Positions 1 to 6,539 of a DNA stretch of 12,663 nucleotides are shown here, one piece after another; position 1 is the first letter of the stretch; the number at the start of each line of letters is the position of its first letter. This stretch comes from Campylobacteraceae bacterium. Lineage in GTDB: Bacteria; Campylobacterota; Campylobacteria; Campylobacterales; Sulfurovaceae. The stretch covers positions 5,135 to 17,797 of the forward strand of contig JALVPA010000058.1 in assembly GCA_027026055.1 (NCBI GenBank). The letters run 5' to 3'. A program made the translations under genes and the position numbers. The notes under the pieces were generated by a model. It ran no database searches. It was not told where the DNA came from and was given only the letters and a program-made list of their open reading frames with translations.

Positions 1-1479
1 CAATTTACCATAAACGTATGCGAAACGCTCTTGTACGCTATGCGCCGTATCCGTAAAGAGATATATCGTTCCTATAGCGAACAATACGGTTACGATAACC
101 ACCGCTTTTTCTTTATGACTCGAATCGAATATGAAACGGATCGTAAAAAGTGTCACGAACATCGCCGCAAAGAGTATCACGGTCGTCCGTCTCCCCATCA
201 ATGCCGCAATATAAAGCGCGAAAATCGCGACCGACGACCAAAGAATCGTTTCGACGATCGATAAGCGAACTTCCGTTTTCAGTCGATCGAAAAAGACCGC
301 AAAATAAACGAACATAAACGAAGCGAAGGTGAGGTAATAAGCGATGATAGTAGAAATGAGATGTCCGCCGTTGACATGGAGTCTTTTGTATTCGTTTGGA
401 AAATTGACGAACATACCTACGGAACTAAGCGGCTTGTCTTGCTCGATCGTCACATAACTATACCCGATCATTACCGTATAAGCGATAAAAAATCCGAAGA
501 GCAAATAAAAAAGATATTTTACGGATCTGTTCTTGTCGAGTTTTTGCAAATCCAGTACGACGCTTCTTCCCAAAAGGTAGAGCATATATATCAGCGTAAG
601 CCTAGAAAAAGTTTCTATCGCCGTTTTCGTATCGAAGAGCATATCAGCGTCTATAGAGACCCAAATCGCATAGACGGAGAGCAAAAAAAGTGCGACAAAG
701 AGGCTCTCTTTATAAAAAACGTAACGCCAATCTATGAGAAATAGGGCTGCAATGACAAAAAGATAGACTTTGTCGTCCAGCAGATGCGTTCCAAGCACTA
801 CCAACAACACAATCGTCAAAAACAAATGTCCTTCGGACGAAAGCCTGCGTCGCACGGAAAAAAGAAAAATAAAAAAAAGAAAACACACATAAAATAGGAC
901 CGATTCGAAAAAACGCGTATAGCGGAAGGTCGTTTCCCCGACAAGCTTATTCAAATCCACATTGATCTCGAGACTCGGATCGTTTCCCGTACTTCGAAAC
1001 GAAATTTCCTTTTCCATACGTGTAAAATCGGCGATCTGCGCGCTCGGCACCACCGTCGAAAGCGGTATCTCTCTTATTATCGTTCGAAATCCACTCCGAT
1101 ATGTCAACACCATACGGGTCAGATGAATATCGGCTCTACGTGTTGCCGGGTCGAAGCGCAAACGAACAAAACGTCGAAGTTCGTTCGGCAACACGAACGC
1201 ATAACGATAAAGAGTACGAGTAACGACGATCGGTGTCGAGGGTACGGGAAGGAGGTAAGTATAACGCTCGGAAAATACCGACACGGGATAGGATGTGTTT
1301 CTTTCGCTATACGGGCTATGCGCAGAGGCGTAATAGAGTTTGGGATGTAACGCCGATGCGGTATCGCTATACATCTCGACTCTCAACGTCGTTTTGTCGT
1401 TTACCCGGTGAAAGAGAACGAAGACGAAAAACGCACCGACCGCAGGCAACAGCACATACCGCATCAAACGATTGAACAT
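1..1479 (-). CDS. O-antigen ligase/polymerase-like membrane protein with N-terminal extracytoplasmic domain (3' end missing)
   Basis: The reverse strand reads open for 493 codons from ATG at 1479 to base 1, so the C-terminus lies outside the window. AGAAGG sits 8 bases before the ATG. One N-terminal membrane helix (about residues 8-24) is followed by a soluble, beta-rich-looking segment (about 31-178), then about ten hydrophobic helices (about 188-476). The features VGMFVNFPNEY (354-364) and AALMGRRTT (425-433) resemble the 'nPN' and 'SRg' regions of the Wzy_C/WaaL superfamily. The large periplasmic loop expected to hold the catalytic residues would fall at or beyond the window edge. With an ABC-exported glycan next door, a WaaL-type ligase joining polymer to lipid A-core is the most fitting role; a Wzy-type polymerase cannot be excluded. 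The soluble segment resembles that of the protein at 6524-8365. It is transcribed divergently from the export operon, from a promoter around 1545. Confidence 0.75.
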   Translation of the reverse strand, partial: MFNRLMRYVLLPAVGAFFVFVLFHRVNDKTTLRVEMYSDTASALHPKLYYASAHSPYSERNTSYPVSVFSERYTYLLPVPSTPIVVTRTLYRYAFVLPNELRRFVRLRFDPATRRADIHLTRMVLTYRSGFRTIIREIPLSTVVPSAQIADFTRMEKEISFRSTGNDPSLEINVDLNKLVGETTFRYTRFFESVLFYVCFLFFIFLFSVRRRLSSEGHLFLTIVLLVVLGTHLLDDKVYLFVIAALFLIDWRYVFYKESLFVALFLLSVYAIWVSIDADMLFDTKTAIETFSRLTLIYMLYLLGRSVVLDLQKLDKNRSVKYLFYLLFGFFIAYTVMIGYSYVTIEQDKPLSSVGMFVNFPNEYKRLHVNGGHLISTIIAYYLTFASFMFVYFAVFFDRLKTEVRLSIVETILWSSVAIFALYIAALMGRRTTVILFAAMFVTLFTIRFIFDSSHKEKAVVIVTVLFAIGTIYLFTDTAHSVQERFAYVYGKL

Positions 1480-1544
1480 CAAAAAAACCTTCTCGGATCG
1501 AATTTTGCCGTATCGACCGCAAAACCGCATGGAAAATCAACAAT

Positions 1545-1550
1545 ATTATA
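1545..1550 (-). promoter_or_regulatory. Candidate -10 box for the ligase-like gene
   Basis: The minus strand reads TGTTATAAT, a perfect TATAAT with an extended -10 TG one base upstream. No TTGACA-like box lies 16-18 bases further upstream, which fits the -35-poor promoters known in Campylobacterota. Transcription would start near 1538, giving a leader of about 59 bases before the ATG at 1479. Confidence 0.6.
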
Positions 1551-1574
1551 ACAAAACGTCTCGAAAAGGAGATT

Positions 1575-1601
1575 GACGACGGTTCTTTCTTCCGTCTCGT
1601 C
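1575..1601. repeat. Imperfect inverted repeat in the divergent intergenic region
   Basis: GACGACGG (1575-1582) can pair with CCGTC (1592-1596) plus CGTC (1598-1601), giving 8 pairs with a two-base bulge and a 9-base loop. It lies between the two divergent -10 boxes and upstream of the minus-strand promoter. It could be an operator or a hairpin. It has no U-tract on either strand, so a terminator is unlikely. It could also be chance. Confidence 0.3.
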
Positions 1602-1643
1602 TTAGCGCAACACGACAGATAGAGACTATAAACCGAATTAAGC

Positions 1644-1649
1644 TATAAT
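1644..1649 (+). promoter_or_regulatory. Candidate -10 box for the wzm-wzt operon
   Basis: A perfect TATAAT on the plus strand, with no convincing -35 box (AGAGAC at a 17-base spacer). The expected transcription start is near 1656, giving a leader of about 25 bases before the preferred wzm start at 1681. It is the only obvious promoter before the seven-gene run to 11284. It lies back-to-back with the minus-strand box, with 93 bases between the hexamers. Confidence 0.6.
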
Positions 1650-1660
1650 TGCCCCAGAGT

Positions 1661-1681
1661 ATGGATTGGAGTCTTGCATAG
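1661..1681 (+). other. Possible six-codon upstream ORF overlapping the wzm start
   Basis: ATG at 1661 reads six codons (MDWSLA) to a TAG at 1679-1681. The last base of that stop is the first base of the GTG chosen as the wzm start (TAGTG). The ATG would be only about five bases from the predicted transcript start and has no Shine-Dalgarno of its own, so translation would have to be near-leaderless. It may be chance. Confidence 0.2.
1668..1671 (+). promoter_or_regulatory. Ribosome binding site deciding the wzm start
   Basis: GGAG lies 9 bases before GTG 1681. The alternative in-frame TTG at 1666 would overlap this site and has no Shine-Dalgarno at a usable distance, so GTG 1681 is preferred. 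Confidence 0.55.
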
Positions 1682-2472
1682 TGAACGGTTTTTTGGCCTC
1701 TATTTTACAAAACAGGCGTCTTTTGTGGTCGTTGATCAAAAACGACATCAAACAAAAATACATCGGTAATATTTTAGGTATATTATGGGCGTTTATCCAA
1801 CCGTTGGCGACGATATTGATCTTTTGGTTCGTTTTCCAAGTCGGCTTCAAGTCGCAACCGGTCGACAACTTTCCTTTCATCTTATGGTTGATCGCGGGAA
1901 TCTTGCCGTGGTTTTTTTTCGCCGATGCGCTTTCGAACGCTACCAACGCCGTCGTCGCCAACAGCTACCTGGTAAAAAAAATCGTCTTTCGCGTCAGTTT
2001 GCTTCCAATCATACCGATTTTCTCTTCTCTCGCGGTGCATCTTTTTTTCATCCTCTTTATGTACGGGATGTTTCTTTACTACGGATACTCCCCCTCACTC
2101 TACTGGCTACAGGTCTTTTACTATCTTTTCGCAACAACGGTGCTACTGCTGGGGCTGTCGTGGATCACTTCGTCGGTAGTGGTCTTTTTTAGAGATATGG
2201 GACAAATCGTAGCGATGCTGATACAGTTCGGATTTTGGCTGACACCTATTTTTTGGTCTATCGATATGGTGCCCCAACGCTATCACTGGATCATCAAACT
2301 CAATCCCATGGTGTACATTATCGAAGGGTATCGCGACAGTATGATCTATCACAAATGGTTTTGGCAAAAAGGCGATATGAGCTTCTATTACTGGAGTGTA
2401 ACGTTTGTAATCTTTTTTTTGGGTATTAAAATTTTCAAACGGCTTAGACCCCATTTTTCGGATGTGCTTTGA
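1681..2472 (+). CDS. wzm: Polysaccharide ABC transporter permease (Wzm-like, ABC-2 family)
   Basis: A 263-aa inner-membrane permease that, as a dimer with Wzt, would move a completed lipid-linked polysaccharide across the inner membrane. The amphipathic N-terminus with NDIKQKYIGN (21-30), then ILGILWAFIQP (31-41) leading into the first helix, is typical of the polysaccharide-exporting ABC-2 permeases. About six membrane helices are visible (roughly 35-54, 66-82, 112-135, 146-168, 175-193, 236-253). The cytoplasmic FRDMGQ (170-175) and the LNPM stretch (207-210) are also typical of the family, and the length is normal. The GTG at 1681 is preferred over TTG 1666 because GGAG lies 9 bases upstream of it. 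Its TGA overlaps the wzt ATG by one base (TGATG), so translation is probably coupled. It is the first gene of the operon. Confidence 0.93.
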   Translation: MNGFLASILQNRRLLWSLIKNDIKQKYIGNILGILWAFIQPLATILIFWFVFQVGFKSQPVDNFPFILWLIAGILPWFFFADALSNATNAVVANSYLVKKIVFRVSLLPIIPIFSSLAVHLFFILFMYGMFLYYGYSPSLYWLQVFYYLFATTVLLLGLSWITSSVVVFFRDMGQIVAMLIQFGFWLTPIFWSIDMVPQRYHWIIKLNPMVYIIEGYRDSMIYHKWFWQKGDMSFYYWSVTFVIFFLGIKIFKRLRPHFSDVL

Positions 2473-3803
2473 TGAACGATATAGCGATAAACGTACAAAA
2501 CGTCACGAAAGTCTATCACCTTTACGATAAGCCTCAAGACCGCTTGAAGGAGGCGTTACATCCTTTTAAAAAGCGTTATCATCACGATTTTTACGCCATA
2601 GACAATGTCAGTTTCGTAGTCAAACGCGGCGAAACGGTCGGTATTATCGGAAAAAACGGTGCGGGCAAATCGACATTGCTAAAAATGATCACGGGTGTCT
2701 TGACCCCCACTTCGGGCACCATCGAAGTCAACGGTAAAGTGGCGTCTCTACTGGAACTCGGCGCAGGCTTCAATCCGGAAATGACCGGGTTGGAAAATAT
2801 CTACCTCAACGGTACGCTTATGGGGTTCACCAAAGAGGAGATGGATAAAAAAGTCGATGCGATCGTCGAATTCGCCAATATCGGAGAGTTCATCTATCAA
2901 CCGGTCAAAATGTACAGCAGCGGGATGTTCGCCAGACTCGCTTTTTCGGTGGCGATCAACGTCGACGCGGACATTTTGATCGTGGACGAAGCGCTCAGTG
3001 TCGGCGACATGCTCTTTCAGGCCAAATGTATCGCCAAAATGAACGCTTTGATGGAAGAAGGCATGACGATTCTTTTTGTCAGTCACGATATTCATGCCGT
3101 ACGTTCCTTATGTACGAAAGGGCTCTATCTCGTCGACGGGAAAAGCGTGCTTTTCGGTGATGCGGGCGAAGTGGTCGACCGCTATATCAACGACGATCAG
3201 CTAGCCGTCAACGAACAACTCAAAGCGATGGGACATACGCACAAAAAAACGGGTGAGAAGAGCATCGTCTTCAATGAAGAAGAGGTACCCACTGTGGTGC
3301 GTCTGGAGCCTTCTATCGGTGAAAAGGAAGGGATGGTGCGTCACGGTGACAAAGGTGCCGAAATCCTCGACTTCGGTATCTTCGATCTTTCGTTCAATCG
3401 TGTCAACCAATTGGTTTCGAAAGAGGATTACTATATTCAGTTTTCCGTAAAATTTCACGAAGACCTTCCTACGTTCGTCGCGACAACGACACTGTTCGGT
3501 TTGGACGGCGAACAGCTTCTGGCATGGATCAATACCCAAGACGGTGTCGATTTCCCTCCCGTTTCGAAAGGGGATATCGTCGTCGTCACTATCAAAATCA
3601 ACCTGCCCCTCCGACAAAACGTCTACAAACTCGGCGCATCGGTAGAGTATCCGACGATTCCTTTGATACAACATCGATTTCTCGATATGATCAAAGGCAT
3701 CGAAGTGATCGATGTCAAATACGAAAGCCCCTCCAAACCTTTCCACTCCGTTTTTTACAGCAAAGGCGAATATCTATTGAAAAAAGTTACGAAAGAGGAT
3801 TGA
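2472..3803 (+). CDS. wzt: Polysaccharide ABC transporter ATP-binding protein with C-terminal glycan-binding domain (Wzt-like)
   Basis: A 443-aa ATPase partner of Wzm. The nucleotide-binding domain (about 1-240) has Walker A GKNGAGKST (60-68), the divergent ABC signature YSSGM (148-152) usual for this subfamily, Walker B ILIVDE (168-173), D-loop SVGD (176-179) and H-loop His205. A linker (about 240-285) leads to a beta-rich C-terminal domain (about 285-435) in the place of the Wzt_C domain. In E. coli O9a and related systems that domain binds the modified non-reducing end of the O-antigen and licenses export of finished chains. The full length, against about 250 aa for short capsule-type KpsT proteins, points to this end-recognition type. 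ATG 2472 shares its A with the wzm stop and is chosen over the overlapping TTG at 2469. No chain-capping enzyme is seen nearby in the window. Confidence 0.95.
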   Translation: MNDIAINVQNVTKVYHLYDKPQDRLKEALHPFKKRYHHDFYAIDNVSFVVKRGETVGIIGKNGAGKSTLLKMITGVLTPTSGTIEVNGKVASLLELGAGFNPEMTGLENIYLNGTLMGFTKEEMDKKVDAIVEFANIGEFIYQPVKMYSSGMFARLAFSVAINVDADILIVDEALSVGDMLFQAKCIAKMNALMEEGMTILFVSHDIHAVRSLCTKGLYLVDGKSVLFGDAGEVVDRYINDDQLAVNEQLKAMGHTHKKTGEKSIVFNEEEVPTVVRLEPSIGEKEGMVRHGDKGAEILDFGIFDLSFNRVNQLVSKEDYYIQFSVKFHEDLPTFVATTTLFGLDGEQLLAWINTQDGVDFPPVSKGDIVVVTIKINLPLRQNVYKLGASVEYPTIPLIQHRFLDMIKGIEVIDVKYESPSKPFHSVFYSKGEYLLKKVTKED

Positions 3804-3806
3804 CCC

Positions 3807-6539
3807 ATGCAAGATTCAGTAAAAGTGAGTGTCATCATTCCTACTTATAACGACGGCGAGTATTTACCCGAAACGATCGCTTCTTTAAAAGAACAAACTT
3901 TCGAAGATTTTGAGGTGATCGTTATCGACGATGCTTCGACCGACCCGAAAAGTCTCGACATACTCGACAAACTGCAAGCCGAAGGCTACACGGTAATTCG
4001 ACTGCAAAAAAACTCCGGACCTTCCGTCGCCAGAAACAGAGGCATCGAGATCGCCAAAGGCGCGTATATCTTACCGCTGGATGCCGACGACAAAATCGCT
4101 CCGACCTACCTGGAAAAAGCCGCCAAGATACTCGATACGCAAGAGCAAGTGGGGATCGTTTACTGCAAAGCGGAACTCTTCGGCGCCAAAAGCGGAGAGT
4201 GGGAATTGCCTCCTTTTCGCTTCCCCGACATTTTGGTCGGCAATATGATTTTCGCTACGGCGATGTACCGAAAAAGCGATTGGGAAAAGACGGGAGGATA
4301 CCGCGAAAACATGCGTCACGGCAACGAAGATTACGATTTTTGGCTCTCGTTGATCGAGCTGGGAAGAGAGGTTTATCGGATTCCCGAAACACTCTTTTAC
4401 TACCGTATCAAAGAAAACTCCAGAACGATACGCTTGCAATCCGATTCCGATAAAGAAATCGATACCTATTTACAAATCTTTCATAACCACAAAAAACTTT
4501 ATTTGGACAACATCGGTATCATATTTGAAACGTTATACCGAAGGCATCGGACCATTATCGAAAAGACGGAAGAGATCAAAATCGCGCACGTACAACTGCA
4601 ACAAAAAGACCGAGAAATCAAAAAACTTCACCGCGATATGGAAAAACTAACAATGCAATTAAGCAATATGCATCATCAACTCGATATCGTCGGGAAAGAA
4701 CTTACATACGCACGTGAAGTGATCGCTTATAAAGACCGACTTCTCGATACGATGCGCATCAAAAACCGTATCAAACGTCTTTTGCAAAAACTTAACCCTT
4801 TTTCGAAAAACGAAACGATACTTCCAGAACCGCCTCGCAAACCCGCTGAAGAAAAACCCGACGCATCCTCCGTATATCGTTATCTGGAACCGGAACTGAC
4901 CGACGAGATAAAAAAAGAGATGGCCGCTTTCGAAAAGCGACCGCTCCTTTCCATCATCATGCCGGTCTACAATGTCGATCCGAAATGGTTAAGTAAAGCG
5001 ATCGCCTCGATAGAAGCGCAATGGTACGACAACTGGGAGCTCTGCATCGCCGACGACAAAAGCACGAACGAAGCGACCCTCGCCTACCTCGATACGCTTT
5101 CACACCCGAAAATCAAAATAACGCGGCTTAAAGAAAACCTCAATATCTCCGGTGCTTCGAATGCGGCGATCGCTTCCGCGGAAGGCGATTATATCGTGCT
5201 GATGGACAATGACGACGAAATCACACCCGATGCGCTCTACGAACTTGTCAAATGTATCAACGAAACCGATGCGGATTTCATCTATAGCGACGAAGATTTC
5301 ATCTCCCCGGAAGGCGAGTATATCAATCCCCACTTCAAACCGGACTTTTCGCCCGATCTGTTACTTTCGCACAACTACATCACGCACATCAGCTGTTTTA
5401 AACGCACCTTACTCGATGAGGTCGGGCACTTCGATTCCGCTTACGACGGTGCTCAGGATTACGAACTCTTTTTGAGACTGACCGAAAAAGCCGCTCGTAT
5501 CTGTCATATTCCGAAAGTACTCTACCATTGGCGTATGCTGGAAACCTCCACCAGTCTCAACAGCGAAGCCAAGCCCGAAGCGTTGGAACGCGGCAAACGG
5601 CTTCTCGAAGAGACGTTGCGACGAAGAGGCATCGACGGAAAGGTCGAACACGCCAACTTACATCACTATTTCAGGGTACGCTATACCATTAAAGACAATC
5701 CGCTTGTAAGCATTGTCATTCCCTTCAAAGACAAACCGGAATTATTGGAAATGTGCGTCAACTCCATTTTGGAAAAATCGACCTATGACAACTACGAGAT
5801 CATCGGTATCAGCAACAACTCCGAAGAAGACGCGACGTTCGCATGTATGAAACGGCTCGAAGCAAAAGATCCGAGAGTTGCGTTTTACGAATACAATCTC
5901 CCTTTCAATTACGCACAAATCAACAATCATGCCGTCGAAACCTATGCCAAAGGCGAACATGTCGTATTGCTCAACAACGATATCGAAGTCATTTCTCCCG
6001 AGTGGATCGAAGCGATGCTCGAACATTCCCAACGCAAAGAGATCGGTTGCGTAGGCGCCAAACTCTACTATCCCGACGATACCGTTCAACACGCCGGCAT
6101 CATCATCGGGCTCGGCGGATATGCGGGGCATTCTCACAAACATGCGCCGAGAGAAAGTACCGGATATTTCAACCGTCTCAATGTCATTCAAAACGTCAGC
6201 GCCGTTACCGCCGCCTGCCTGATGATCGAAAAACGCATCTACGAGGAGGTCGGCGGTATGGACGAAGTGAACTTCAAAGTCGCTTACAACGACGTCGATT
6301 TCTGTTTACGGGTGATGGAAGCCGGGTATTACAATCTTTTCACACCCTATGCCGAAATGTACCATCACGAATCGGTCTCTCGAGGTTACGAAACAACACC
6401 GGAAAAAATCGCGCGATTCCAAAAAGAGAAAGATGCGCTTTTTCGAAGACACACTCGTATCTTGACAGAAGGCGACCCGTACTATAACCCCAATTTGACA
6501 CATGACAGCGAGGAGTTCGTCCCATGTCCGCGAAACTGA
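3807..6539 (+). CDS. Multidomain glycosyltransferase: three GT2 domains with a coiled coil
   Basis: A 910-aa cytoplasmic protein likely to build several linkages of the polymer. Domain 1 (about 5-235) is GT-A/GT2 with IIPTYND (10-16), DADD (92-95) and HGNEDYDFW (171-179). A charged helical stretch with coiled-coil character (about 245-315) ends in MRIKNRIKRLL (316-326). Domain 2 (about 380-600) has IIMPVYN (383-389), DNDD (467-470) and GAQDYEL (548-554). Domain 3 (about 632-870) has VSIVIPFKDKP (634-644), LLNNDIE (721-727) and NDVDFCLR (828-835). Domains 2 and 3 follow the layout of WsaE/RfbF-like rhamnosyltransferases, where NND replaces the DXD motif. A rhamnose or related deoxysugar donor is therefore plausible, but specificity cannot be read from the sequence. 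ATG 3807 follows AGAGG by 8 bases and lies 3 bases after the wzt stop. The 3' end overlaps the next gene by 16 bases. Confidence 0.9.
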   Translation: MQDSVKVSVIIPTYNDGEYLPETIASLKEQTFEDFEVIVIDDASTDPKSLDILDKLQAEGYTVIRLQKNSGPSVARNRGIEIAKGAYILPLDADDKIAPTYLEKAAKILDTQEQVGIVYCKAELFGAKSGEWELPPFRFPDILVGNMIFATAMYRKSDWEKTGGYRENMRHGNEDYDFWLSLIELGREVYRIPETLFYYRIKENSRTIRLQSDSDKEIDTYLQIFHNHKKLYLDNIGIIFETLYRRHRTIIEKTEEIKIAHVQLQQKDREIKKLHRDMEKLTMQLSNMHHQLDIVGKELTYAREVIAYKDRLLDTMRIKNRIKRLLQKLNPFSKNETILPEPPRKPAEEKPDASSVYRYLEPELTDEIKKEMAAFEKRPLLSIIMPVYNVDPKWLSKAIASIEAQWYDNWELCIADDKSTNEATLAYLDTLSHPKIKITRLKENLNISGASNAAIASAEGDYIVLMDNDDEITPDALYELVKCINETDADFIYSDEDFISPEGEYINPHFKPDFSPDLLLSHNYITHISCFKRTLLDEVGHFDSAYDGAQDYELFLRLTEKAARICHIPKVLYHWRMLETSTSLNSEAKPEALERGKRLLEETLRRRGIDGKVEHANLHHYFRVRYTIKDNPLVSIVIPFKDKPELLEMCVNSILEKSTYDNYEIIGISNNSEEDATFACMKRLEAKDPRVAFYEYNLPFNYAQINNHAVETYAKGEHVVLLNNDIEVISPEWIEAMLEHSQRKEIGCVGAKLYYPDDTVQHAGIIIGLGGYAGHSHKHAPRESTGYFNRLNVIQNVSAVTAACLMIEKRIYEEVGGMDEVNFKVAYNDVDFCLRVMEAGYYNLFTPYAEMYHHESVSRGYETTPEKIARFQKEKDALFRRHTRILTEGDPYYNPNLTHDSEEFVPCPRN

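Noticed and set aside
361..744. 127-codon plus-strand open frame antisense to the ligase-like gene
   Set aside because: The opposite strand carries a continuous 493-codon frame with membrane helices and an upstream ribosome binding site; the plus-strand frame has a charged, motif-free translation.
1666..1680. TTG at 1666 as the wzm start
   Set aside because: The only good Shine-Dalgarno (GGAG 1668-1671) lies after it and is correctly spaced for GTG 1681; the extra residues add nothing seen in the family.
3201..3746. 181-codon minus-strand frame opposite wzt
   Set aside because: It mirrors the Wzt C-terminal domain coding sequence; no family resemblance and no promoter seen.
5843..6487. 214-codon plus-strand frame inside the 910-aa glycosyltransferase
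   Set aside because: Extremely Arg-rich translation in the +1 frame of a gene with conserved GT2 motifs; no independent ribosome binding site.
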